From Photorhabdus akhurstii (GTDB lineage: Bacteria > Pseudomonadota > Gammaproteobacteria > Enterobacterales > Enterobacteriaceae): DNA of 51,871 bases. This document shows, piece by piece, positions 43,358-51,871 of the stretch. The translations under genes were made by a program, and so were the position numbers. The DNA is taken from positions 1 to 51,871 of the forward strand of contig NZ_RCWE01000032.1 in NCBI RefSeq assembly GCF_018448925.1, given 5' to 3'. Numbering within the stretch: the stretch's first letter is position 1; every line of letters starts with the position of its first letter. The notes below the pieces were generated by a model. It ran no database searches. It was not told the origin of the DNA and saw only the letters and a list, made by a program, of their open reading frames with translations.

Positions 43358-46255
43358 ATGAATCAACTCGCCAGTCCCCTGATTTCCCGCACCGAAGAGA
43401 TCCACAACTTACCCGGTAAATTGACCGATCTTGGTTATACCTCAGTGTTTGATGTGGTACGTATGCCGCGTGAGCGTTTTATTCGTGAGCATCGTGCTGA
43501 TCTCGGGCGCAGTGCTGAAAAAATGTATGACCTGGCAGTGGGCTATGCTCATCAGGTGTTACACCATTTTCGCCGTAATTCTCTTAGTGAAGCTGTTCAG
43601 TTTGGCTTGAGAAGTCCGTTCTCCGTATCAGGCCCGGATTACGCCAATCAGTTTCTTGATGCAAACACGGGTTGGAAAGATAAAGCACCAAGTGGATCAC
43701 CGGAAGCCAATGATGCGCCGGTAGCCTATCTGACTCATATTTATCAATTGGCCCTTGAACAGGAAAAGAATGGCGCCACTACCATTATGAATACGCTGGC
43801 GGAGCGTCGCCCCGATCTGGGTGCTTTGTTAATTAATGATAAAGCAATCAATGAGGTGATACCGCAATTGCAGTTGGTCAATGAAATTCTGTCCAAAGCT
43901 ATTCAGAAGAAACTGAGTTTGACTGATCTGGAAGCGGTAAACGCCAGACTTTCCACTACCCGTTACCCGAATAATCTGCCGTATCATTATGGTCATCAGC
44001 AGATTCAGACAGCTCAATCGGTATTGGGTACTACGTTGCAAGATATCACTTTGCCACAGACGCTGGATCTGCCGCAAAACTTCTGGGCAACAGCAAAAGG
44101 AAAACTGAGCGATACGACTGCCAGTGCTTTGACCCGACTGCAAATCATGGCGAGTCAGTTTTCGCCAGAGCAGCAGAAAATCATTACGGAGACTGTCGGT
44201 CAGGATTTCTATCAGCTTAACTATGGTGACAGTTCGCTTACTGTGAATAGTTTCAGCGACATGACCATAATGACTGATCGAACAAGTTTGACTGTACCCC
44301 AGGTAGAACTGATGTTGTGTTCAACTGTCGGAGGTTCTACGGTTGTTAAGTCTGATAATGTGAGTTCTGGTGACACGACAGCGACGCCATTTGCGTATGG
44401 CGCCCGCTTTATTCATGCCGGTAAGCCGGAGGCGATTACCCTGAGTCGCAGTGGTGCGGAGGCGCATTTTGCTCTGACGGTTAACAATCTGACAGATGAC
44501 AAGTTGGACCGTATTAACCGCACAGTGCGCCTGCAAAAATGGCTGAATCTGCCTTATGAGGATATTGACCTGTTAGTGACTTCTGCTATGGATGCGGAAA
44601 CAGGAAATACCGCGCTGTCGATGAACGACAATACGCTGCGTATGTTGGGAGTGTTCAAACATTATCAGGCGAAGTATGGTGTTAGCGCTAAACAATTTGC
44701 TGGCTGGCTGCGCGTAGTGGCCCCGTTTGCCATTACACCGGCAACGCCGTTTTTAGACCAAGTGTTTAACTCCGTCGGCACCTTTGATACACCGTTTGTG
44801 ATAGATAATCAGGATTTTGTCTATACATTGACCACCGGGGGCGATGGGGCGCGTGTTAAGCATATCAGCACGGCACTGGGCCTCAATCATCGTCAGTTCC
44901 TGTTATTGGCGGATAATATTGCCCGTCAACAGGGGAATGTCACGCAAAGCACACTCAACTGTAATCTGTTTGTGGTGTCAGCTTTCTACCGTCTGGCTAA
45001 TTTGGCGCGCACATTGGGGATAAATCCAGAGTCTTTCTGTGCCTTGGTTGATCGATTAGATGCAGGTACAGGCATCGTCTGGCAGCAATTGGCAGGGAAA
45101 CCCACAATCACGGTACCACAAAAAGATTCCCCGCTGGCGGCGGATATTCTGAGTTTGCTGCAAGCGCTAAGTGCGATTGCTCAATGGCAACAACAGCACG
45201 ATTTAGAATTTTCAGCACTGCTTTTGCTGTTGAGTGACAACCCTATTTCTACCTCGCAGGGCACTGACGATCAATTGAACTTTATCCGTCAAGTGTGGCA
45301 GAACCTAGGCAGTACGTTTGTGGGTGCAACATTGTTGTCCCGCAGTGGGGCACCATTAGTCGATACCAACGGCCACGCTATTGACTGGTTTGCTCTGCTC
45401 TCAGCAGGTAATAGTCCGCTTATCGATAAGGTTGGTCTGGTGACTGATGCTGGCATACAAAGTGTTATAGCAACGGTGGTCAATACACAAAGCTTATCTG
45501 ATGAAGATAAGAAGCTGGCAATCACTACTCTGACTAATACGTTGAATCAGGTACAGAAAACTCAACAGGGCGTGGCCGTCAGTCTGTTGGCGCAGACTCT
45601 GAACGTGAGTCAGTCACTGCCTGCGTTATTGTTGCGCTGGAGTGGACAAACAACCTACCAGTGGTTGAGTGCGACTTGGGCATTGAAGGATGCCGTTAAG
45701 ACTGCCGCCGATATTCCCGCTGACTATCTGCGTCAATTACGTGAAGTGGTACGCCGCTCCTTGTTGACCCAACAATTCACGCTGAGTCCTGCAATGGTGC
45801 AAACCTTGCTGGACTATCCAGCCTATTTTGGCGCTTCCGCAGAAACAGTGACCGATATCAGTTTGTGGATGCTTTATACCCTGAGCTGTTATAGCGATTT
45901 ATTGCTCCAAATGGGTGAAGCTGGTGGTACCGAAGATGATGTACTGGCCTACTTACGCACAGCTAATGCTACCACACCGTTGAGCCAATCTGATGCTGCA
46001 CAGACGTTGGCAACGCTATTGGGTTGGGAGGTTAACGAGTTGCAAGCCGCTTGGTCGGTATTGGGCGGGATTGCCAAAACCACACCGCAACTGGATGCGC
46101 TTCTGCGTTTGCAACAGGCACAGAACCAAACTGGTCTTGGCGTTACACAGCAACAGCAAGGCTATCTCCTGAGTCGTGACAGTGATTATACCCTTTGGCA
46201 AAGCACCGGTCAGGCGCTGGTGGCTGGCGTATCCCATGTCAAGGGCAGTAACTGA
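43358..46255 (+). CDS. tccA: TccA, Tc toxin A-component N-terminal subunit
   Basis: I choose the ATG at 43358, preceded by AGGAG five bases upstream, rather than the ATG at 43331. The 965 residues then begin Met-Asn-Gln-Leu-Ala-Ser-Pro-Leu and have the length I recall for Photorhabdus TccA. The N-terminal part has the VRP1/SpvA-like segment (Val-Phe-Asp-Val-Val-Arg-Met-Pro-Arg-Glu-Arg-Phe). The protein is large, soluble and mainly helical. In Tc complexes TccA and TccB together make the pentameric pore unit that other Tc A proteins form as one chain. tccB follows after 93 bases. Confidence 0.93.
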   Translation: MNQLASPLISRTEEIHNLPGKLTDLGYTSVFDVVRMPRERFIREHRADLGRSAEKMYDLAVGYAHQVLHHFRRNSLSEAVQFGLRSPFSVSGPDYANQFLDANTGWKDKAPSGSPEANDAPVAYLTHIYQLALEQEKNGATTIMNTLAERRPDLGALLINDKAINEVIPQLQLVNEILSKAIQKKLSLTDLEAVNARLSTTRYPNNLPYHYGHQQIQTAQSVLGTTLQDITLPQTLDLPQNFWATAKGKLSDTTASALTRLQIMASQFSPEQQKIITETVGQDFYQLNYGDSSLTVNSFSDMTIMTDRTSLTVPQVELMLCSTVGGSTVVKSDNVSSGDTTATPFAYGARFIHAGKPEAITLSRSGAEAHFALTVNNLTDDKLDRINRTVRLQKWLNLPYEDIDLLVTSAMDAETGNTALSMNDNTLRMLGVFKHYQAKYGVSAKQFAGWLRVVAPFAITPATPFLDQVFNSVGTFDTPFVIDNQDFVYTLTTGGDGARVKHISTALGLNHRQFLLLADNIARQQGNVTQSTLNCNLFVVSAFYRLANLARTLGINPESFCALVDRLDAGTGIVWQQLAGKPTITVPQKDSPLAADILSLLQALSAIAQWQQQHDLEFSALLLLLSDNPISTSQGTDDQLNFIRQVWQNLGSTFVGATLLSRSGAPLVDTNGHAIDWFALLSAGNSPLIDKVGLVTDAGIQSVIATVVNTQSLSDEDKKLAITTLTNTLNQVQKTQQGVAVSLLAQTLNVSQSLPALLLRWSGQTTYQWLSATWALKDAVKTAADIPADYLRQLREVVRRSLLTQQFTLSPAMVQTLLDYPAYFGASAETVTDISLWMLYTLSCYSDLLLQMGEAGGTEDDVLAYLRTANATTPLSQSDAAQTLATLLGWEVNELQAAWSVLGGIAKTTPQLDALLRLQQAQNQTGLGVTQQQQGYLLSRDSDYTLWQSTGQALVAGVSHVKGSN

Positions 46256-46348
46256 GCATGGCAGAGCTCACTACCTGAGTGGATTTGATTTTTCCGTATG
46301 GCCTAATGAGGCTATTTCTAAACCGCCATTTAAGTAAGGCAGATAATT

Positions 46349-49300
46349 ATGTTATCGACAATGGAAAAACAACTGAATGAATCCCAGCGTGATGCGTTGG
46401 TGACTGGCTATATGAATTTTGTGGCGCCGACGTTGAAAGGCGTCAGTGGTCAGCCGGTGACGGTGGAAGATTTATACGAATATTTGCTGATTGACCCGGA
46501 AGTGGCTGATGAGGTTGAGACGAGTCGGGTAGCACAAGCGATTGCCAGCATACAGCAATATATGACTCGTCTGGTCAACGGCTCTGAACCGGGGCGTCAG
46601 GCGATGGAGCCTTCTACAGCTAACGAATGGCGTGATAATGATAACCAATATGCTATCTGGGCTGCGGGGGCTGAGGTTCGAAATTACGCTGAAAACTATA
46701 TTTCACCCATCACCCGGCAGGAAAAAAGCCATTATTTCTCGGAGCTGGAGACGACTTTAAATCAGAATCGACTCGATCCGGATCGTGTGCAGGATGCTGT
46801 TTTGGCGTATCTCAATGAGTTTGAGGCAGTGAGTAATCTATATGTGCTCAGTGGTTATATTAATCAGGATAAATTTGACCAAGCTATCTACTACTTTATT
46901 GGTCGCACTACCACTAAACCGTATCGCTACTACTGGCGTCAGATGGATTTGAGTAAGAACCGTCAAGATCCGGCAGGGAATCCGGTGACGCCAAATTGCT
47001 GGAATGATTGGCAGGAAATCACTTTGCCGCTGTCTGGTGATACGGTGCTGGAGCATACAGTTCGCCCGGTATTTTATAATGATCGACTATATGTGGCTTG
47101 GGTTGAGCGTGACCCGGCAGTACAGAAGGATGCTGACGGTAAAAACATCGGTAAAACCCATGCCTACAACATAAAGTTTGGTTATAAACGTTATGATGAT
47201 ACTTGGACAGCGCCGAATACGACCACGTTAATGACACAACAAGCAGGGGAAAGTTCAGAAACACAGCGATCCAGCCTGCTGATTGATGAATCTAGCACCA
47301 CATTGCGCCAAGTTAATCTGTTGGCTACCACCGATTTTAGTATCGATCCGACGGAGGAAACGGACAGTAACCCGTATGGCCGCCTAATGTTGGGGGTGTT
47401 TGTCCGTCAATTTGAAGGTGATGGGGCCAATAGAAAAAATAAACCCGTTGTTTATGGTTATCTCTATTGTGACTCAGCTTTCAATCGTCATGTTCTCAGG
47501 CCGTTAAGTAAGAACTTTTTGTTCAGTACTTACCGTGATGAAACGGATGGTCAAAACAGCTTGCAATTTGCGGTATACGATAAAAAGTATGTAATTACTA
47601 AGGTTGTTACAGGTGCAACGGAAGATCCCGAAAATACAGGATGGGTAAGTAAAGTTGATGACTTGAAACAAGGCACTACTGGGGCCTATGTGTATATCGA
47701 TCAAGATGGCCTGACGCTTCATATACAAACCACAACTAATGGGGATTTTATTAACCGTCATACGTTTGGATATAACGATCTTGTATATGATTCTAAGTCT
47801 GGTTATGGTTTCACGTGGTCAGGAAATGAAGGTTTTTATCTGGATTACCATGATGGAAATTATTACACCTTTCATAATGCAATAATCAACTACTATCCGT
47901 CTGGATATGGTGGTGGATCTGTTCCTAATGGAACGTGGGCGTTAGAGCAAAGGGTTAATGAGGGATGGGCTATTTCCCCCCTGCTTGATACTCTCCATAC
48001 TGTTACTGTGAAGGGCAGTTATATCGCTTGGGAAGGGGAAACACCTACCGGTTATAATCTGTATATTCCAGACGGTACCGTGTTGCTAGATTGGTCTGAT
48101 AAAATAAATTTTGCTATTGGTCTTGATAAGCTTGAGGCTGTATTCACGTCGCCAGATTGGCCAACATTAACCACTATCAAAAACTTCAAGAAAATCGCCG
48201 ATAACCGCAAATTCTATCAGGAAATCAATGCTGAGACGGCGGATGGACGCAACTTGTTTAAACGTTACAGTGATCAAACTTTCAGACTTGCCAGCGGTGC
48301 AACTTATTCTACAACTTATACCTTGTCCGAGGCGGATTTCTCCACCGATCCGGATAAAAACTACCTACAGGTTTGTTTGAATGTTGTGTGGGATCATTAT
48401 GACCGGCCATCAGGGAAAAAAGGGGCCTATTCTTGGGTCTGTAAGTGGTTCAATGTCTATGTCGCGTTGCAGGATAGTAAGGCGCCAGATGCCATTCCTC
48501 GATTGATTTCCCGTTATGATAGTAAACGTGGTCTGGTGCAATATCTGGACTTCTTGACCTCATCATTACCCGCGAAAACCCGCCTTAACACCACCTTTGT
48601 GCGTACTTTGATTGAGAAGGCTAATCTGGGGCTGGATAGTTTGCTGGATTACACCTTGCAGGCAGATCCTTCTCTGGAAGCAGATTTAGTGACTGACGGC
48701 AAAAGCGAACCAATGGACTTTAACGGTTCAAATGGTCTCTATTTCTGGGAGTTATTCTTTCACCTGCCGTTTCTGGTTGCTACACGATTTGCCAACGAAC
48801 AGCAATTTTCGCCGGCACAAAAGAGTTTGCATTACATCTTTGATCCGGCGATGAAAAACAAGCCACACAATGCCCCGGCTTACTGGAATGTACGTCCGTT
48901 GGTTGAAGGAAACAGCGATTTGTCACGTCATTTGGACGATTCTATAGACCCAGATACTCAAGCTTATGCTCATCCGGTGATATACCAGAAAGCGGTGTTT
49001 ATTGCCTATGTCAGTAACCTGATTGCTCAGGGAGATATGTGGTATCGCCAATTGACTCGTGACGGTCTGACTCAGGCCCGTGTCTATTACAATCTGGCCG
49101 CTGAATTGCTAGGGCCTCGTCCGGATGTATCGCTGAGTAGCATTTGGACGCCGCAAACCCTGGATACCTTAGCCGCCGGGCAAAAAGCGGTTTTACGTGA
49201 TTTTGAGCACCAGTTGGCTAATAGTGATACCGCTTTACCCGCATTGCCGGGCCGCAATGTCAGCTACTTGAAACTGGCAGATAATGGCTACTTTAATGAA

Positions 49301-51046
49301 CCGCTCAATGTTCTGATGTTGTCTCACTGGGATACGTTGGATGCACGGTTATACAATCTGCGTCATAACCTGACCGTTGATGGCAAGCCGCTTTCGCTGC
49401 CGCTGTATGCTGCGCCTGTTGATCCGGTAGCGTTGTTGGCTCAGCGTGCTCAGTCCGGCACGTTGACGAATGGCGTCAGTGGCGCCATATTGACGGTGCC
49501 GCCATACCGTTTCAGCGCTATGTTGCCGCGAGCTTACAGCGCCGTGGGTACGTTGACCAGTTTTGGTCAGAACCTGCTTAGTTTGTTGGAACGTAGCGAA
49601 CGAGCCGGTCAAGAAGAGTTGGCGCAACAGCAACTGTTGGATATGTCCAGCTATGCTATCACGTTGCAACAACAGGCGCTGGATGGATTGGCGGCAGATC
49701 GTCTGGCGCTGCTAGCTAGTCAGGCTACGGCACAACAGCGTCATGACCATTATTACACTCTGTATCAGAACAACATCTCCAGTGCGGAACAACTGGTGAT
49801 GGACACCCAAACGTCAGCACAATCCCTGATTTCTTCTTCCACTGGTGTACAAACTGCCAGTGGGGCACTGAAAGTGATCCCGAATATCTTTGGTTTGGCT
49901 GATGGCGGCTCGCGCTATGAAGGAGTAACGGAAGCGATTGCCATCGGGTTAATGGCTGCCGGACAAGCCACCAGCGTGGTGGCCGAGCGTCTGGCAACCA
50001 CGGAGAATTACCGCCGCCGCCGTGAAGAGTGGCAAATCCAATACCAGCAGGCACAGTCTGAGGTCGACGCATTACAGAAACAGTTGGATGCGCTGGCAGT
50101 GCGCGAGAAAGCAGCTCAAACTTCCCTGCAACAGGCGAAGGCACAGCAGGTACAAATTCGGACCATGCTGACTTACTTAACTACTCGTTTCACCCAGGCG
50201 ACTCTGTACCAGTGGCTGAGTGGTCAATTATCCGCGTTGTATTATCAAGCGTATGATGCCGTGGTTGCTCTCTGCCTCTCCGCCCAAGCTTGCTGGCAGT
50301 ATGAATTGGGTGATTACGCTACCACTTTTATCCAGACCGGTACCTGGAACGACCATTACCGTGGTTTGCAAGTGGGGGAGACACTGCAACTCAATTTGCA
50401 TCAGATGGAAGCGGCCTATTTAGTTCGTCACGAACGCCGTCTTAATGTGATCCGTACTGTGTCGCTCAAAAGCCTATTGGGTGATGATGGTTTTGGTAAG
50501 TTAAAAACCGAAGGCAAAGTCGACTTTCCATTAAGCGAAAAGCTGTTTGACAACGACTATCCGGGGCACTATTTGCGCCAGATTAAAACTGTGTCAGTGA
50601 CGTTGCCGACGTTAGTCGGGCCGTATCAAAACGTGAAGGCAACGCTCACTCAGACCAGCAGCAGTATATTGTTAGCAGCAGATATCAATGGTGTTAAACG
50701 TCTCAATGATCCGACAGGTAAAGAGGGTGATGCGACGCATATTGTCACCAATCTGCGTGCCAGCCAGCAGGTGGCGCTCTCTTCTGGCATTAATGATGCC
50801 GGTAGCTTTGAGTTGCGTTTGGAAGATGAGCGCTATCTATCATTTGAGGGGACTGGAGCTGTTTCCAAATGGACTCTTAACTTCCCGCGTTCTGTGGATG
50901 AGCATATTGACGATAAGACATTGAAAGCGGATGAGATGCAGGCCGCACTGTTGGCGAATATGGATGATGTGCTGGTGCAGGTGCATTATACCGCCTGCGA
51001 CGGCGGCGCCAGTTTCGCAAACCAGGTCAAGAAAACACTCTCTTAA
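46349..51046 (+). CDS. tccB: TccB, Tc toxin A-component C-terminal subunit
   Basis: The 1565-residue product corresponds to the pore-forming, C-terminal half of a TcA protein. It has a neuraminidase-like/ABC-toxin N-terminal region, receptor-binding-like beta domains in the middle, and a C-terminal helical shaft with long coiled coils at about 1100-1290 (Ala/Gln-rich with Leu heptads). A conserved Tc-binding tail follows. It pairs with TccA to dock a TcB-TcC cocoon and inject the TccC hypervariable domain into insect cells. No TcB (TcaC/TcdB) gene is in the window. The length equals that recalled for TccB. Confidence 0.93.
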   Translation: MLSTMEKQLNESQRDALVTGYMNFVAPTLKGVSGQPVTVEDLYEYLLIDPEVADEVETSRVAQAIASIQQYMTRLVNGSEPGRQAMEPSTANEWRDNDNQYAIWAAGAEVRNYAENYISPITRQEKSHYFSELETTLNQNRLDPDRVQDAVLAYLNEFEAVSNLYVLSGYINQDKFDQAIYYFIGRTTTKPYRYYWRQMDLSKNRQDPAGNPVTPNCWNDWQEITLPLSGDTVLEHTVRPVFYNDRLYVAWVERDPAVQKDADGKNIGKTHAYNIKFGYKRYDDTWTAPNTTTLMTQQAGESSETQRSSLLIDESSTTLRQVNLLATTDFSIDPTEETDSNPYGRLMLGVFVRQFEGDGANRKNKPVVYGYLYCDSAFNRHVLRPLSKNFLFSTYRDETDGQNSLQFAVYDKKYVITKVVTGATEDPENTGWVSKVDDLKQGTTGAYVYIDQDGLTLHIQTTTNGDFINRHTFGYNDLVYDSKSGYGFTWSGNEGFYLDYHDGNYYTFHNAIINYYPSGYGGGSVPNGTWALEQRVNEGWAISPLLDTLHTVTVKGSYIAWEGETPTGYNLYIPDGTVLLDWSDKINFAIGLDKLEAVFTSPDWPTLTTIKNFKKIADNRKFYQEINAETADGRNLFKRYSDQTFRLASGATYSTTYTLSEADFSTDPDKNYLQVCLNVVWDHYDRPSGKKGAYSWVCKWFNVYVALQDSKAPDAIPRLISRYDSKRGLVQYLDFLTSSLPAKTRLNTTFVRTLIEKANLGLDSLLDYTLQADPSLEADLVTDGKSEPMDFNGSNGLYFWELFFHLPFLVATRFANEQQFSPAQKSLHYIFDPAMKNKPHNAPAYWNVRPLVEGNSDLSRHLDDSIDPDTQAYAHPVIYQKAVFIAYVSNLIAQGDMWYRQLTRDGLTQARVYYNLAAELLGPRPDVSLSSIWTPQTLDTLAAGQKAVLRDFEHQLANSDTALPALPGRNVSYLKLADNGYFNEPLNVLMLSHWDTLDARLYNLRHNLTVDGKPLSLPLYAAPVDPVALLAQRAQSGTLTNGVSGAILTVPPYRFSAMLPRAYSAVGTLTSFGQNLLSLLERSERAGQEELAQQQLLDMSSYAITLQQQALDGLAADRLALLASQATAQQRHDHYYTLYQNNISSAEQLVMDTQTSAQSLISSSTGVQTASGALKVIPNIFGLADGGSRYEGVTEAIAIGLMAAGQATSVVAERLATTENYRRRREEWQIQYQQAQSEVDALQKQLDALAVREKAAQTSLQQAKAQQVQIRTMLTYLTTRFTQATLYQWLSGQLSALYYQAYDAVVALCLSAQACWQYELGDYATTFIQTGTWNDHYRGLQVGETLQLNLHQMEAAYLVRHERRLNVIRTVSLKSLLGDDGFGKLKTEGKVDFPLSEKLFDNDYPGHYLRQIKTVSVTLPTLVGPYQNVKATLTQTSSSILLAADINGVKRLNDPTGKEGDATHIVTNLRASQQVALSSGINDAGSFELRLEDERYLSFEGTGAVSKWTLNFPRSVDEHIDDKTLKADEMQAALLANMDDVLVQVHYTACDGGASFANQVKKTLS

Positions 51047-51065
51047 ATTAACTTTTAACTAATCC

Positions 51066-51092
51066 CTCCCACTCTGTTCGCCAGAGTGGGAG
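51066..51092 (+). terminator. Perfect 11-bp hairpin between tccB and tccC1
   Basis: CTCCCACTCTG (51066-51076) pairs with CAGAGTGGGAG (51082-51092) around TTCGC. It lies 20 bases after the tccB stop codon and 85 before tccC. There is no full T tract, so it may only partly end transcription and lower tccC relative to tccAB. Confidence 0.65.
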
Positions 51093-51176
51093 AAGGTTTG
51101 TCATATCTAAAATCAATCTTGCGATCTTTCTCCATTTCATTGGAAGGGAAGCTGTAAAACAAATAAGGAATATGAT

Positions 51177-51871
51177 ATGAGTCCGTCTGAGACTACTCTT
51201 TATACTCAAACCCCAACAGTCAGCGTGTTAGATAATCGCGGTCTGTCCATTCGTGATATTGGTTTTCACCGTATTGTAATCGGGGGGGATACTGACACCC
51301 GCGTCACCCGTCACCAGTATGATGCCCGTGGACACCTGAACTACAGTATTGACCCACGCTTGTATGATGCAAAGCAGGCTGATAACTCAGTAAAGCCTAA
51401 TTTTGTCTGGCAGCATGATCTGGCCGGTCATGCCCTGCGGACAGAGAGTGTCGATGCTGGTCGTACTGTTGCATTGAATGATATTGAAGGTCGTTCGGTA
51501 ATGACAATGAATGCGACCGGTGTTCGTCAGACCCGTCGCTATGAAGGCAACACCTTGCCCGGTCGCTTGTTATCTGTGAGCGAGCAAGTTTTCAACCAAG
51601 AGAGTGCTAAAGTGACAGAGCGCTTTATCTGGGCTGGGAATACAACCTCGGAGAAAGAGTATAACCTCTCCGGTCTGTGTATACGCCACTACGACACAGC
51701 GGGAGTGACCCGGTTGATGAGTCAGTCACTGGCGGGCGCCATGCTATCCCAATCTCACCAATTGCTGGCGGAAGGGCAGGAGGCTAACTGGAGCGGTGAC
51801 GACGAAACTGTCTGGCAGGGAATGCTGGCAAGTGAGGTCTATACGACACAAAGTACCACTAATGCCATCGG
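51177..51871 (+). CDS. tccC1: TccC1, Tc toxin C component, N-terminal part only
   Basis: The frame from the ATG at 51177 (AAGGAA upstream) is open to the window end, giving 231 codons. It reads Met-Ser-Pro-Ser-Glu-Thr-Thr-Leu-Tyr, then Asp-Asn-Arg-Gly-Leu-Ser-Ile-Arg-Asp, His-Gln-Tyr-Asp-Ala-Arg-Gly and Ser-Ile-Asp-Pro-Arg-Leu-Tyr-Asp, the TccC Rhs-core start. It is the TccC linked to tccA-tccB. The N-terminal Rhs core resembles the minus-strand tccC6-like gene. The toxic C-terminus is beyond the window. Confidence 0.92.
   Translation, partial: MSPSETTLYTQTPTVSVLDNRGLSIRDIGFHRIVIGGDTDTRVTRHQYDARGHLNYSIDPRLYDAKQADNSVKPNFVWQHDLAGHALRTESVDAGRTVALNDIEGRSVMTMNATGVRQTRRYEGNTLPGRLLSVSEQVFNQESAKVTERFIWAGNTTSEKEYNLSGLCIRHYDTAGVTRLMSQSLAGAMLSQSHQLLAEGQEANWSGDDETVWQGMLASEVYTTQSTTNAI

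Noticed and set aside
43255-43419. 54-codon frame with a hydrophobic N-terminal segment overlapping tccA
   Set aside because: It follows the two-codon ORF, but the second half is simply tccA in another frame and there is no independent ribosome site.

Overview
The window looks like Photorhabdus, an insect-pathogenic enterobacterium living with nematodes. Three recognisable loci point there together: the insecticidal toxin-complex genes tccA-tccB-tccC, the type II polyketide cluster antA-antI for anthraquinone pigments with its regulator antJ, and a type VI secretion system (T6SS) gene block. Assignments rest on recognising protein motifs and remembered family sequences; no search was run.

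Layout. 1-13.3 kb is the end of a T6SS locus: the tail of tssM, hcp behind a hairpin-rich leader, a VasX-like effector with two membrane-protein genes (probable immunity or accessory proteins), then tssA, tssF, tssG, tssJ, tssE and a VasL-type gene. A lone XRE/HigA-like regulator with a dyad upstream follows. 14.4-26.3 kb is the A+T-rich ant locus. A 127-bp dispersed palindromic element sits directly before antA, and antA-C are separated from antD-I by 739 bp without a gene. 26.6-28.1 kb holds a terminator, a small unknown gene on the minus strand and the remains of a TacA/TacT-type toxin-antitoxin pair. 28.1-31.0 kb (minus strand) is a complete tccC-type Rhs toxin gene whose variable C-terminus carries deaminase motifs. 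About 2.1 kb of very A+T-rich DNA without genes follows.

33.1-38.9 kb is a tight four-gene operon that I do not recognise as a characterised pathway: a LuxE-like acyl-protein synthetase, a LuxC-like reductase fused to a PaaK-like adenylating domain, a second PaaK-like protein, and a GNAT acyltransferase. 39.3-42.8 kb is a T6SS-type bacteriocin locus: a PAAR protein ending in a colicin E3-type 16S rRNA nuclease, its E3-type immunity gene, and three tandem copies of another immunity-like gene, the last broken by a stop codon. 43.4 kb to the end is tccA, tccB and the start of tccC1.

How the genes work together. The T6SS block builds the contractile injector, and both the VasX-like protein and the PAAR-colicin E3 protein look like its cargo. 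AntA-I form an iterative polyketide line: AntF carries the chain, AntD/E build it, AntA reduces, AntH and AntC cyclise, and AntI shortens it. AntB and AntG prime the system and AntJ activates it. TccA and TccB together form a Tc pore/translocator, and TccC proteins supply the enzymatic cargo. The Lux-like operon probably makes an aldehyde-derived small molecule, which is inference only.
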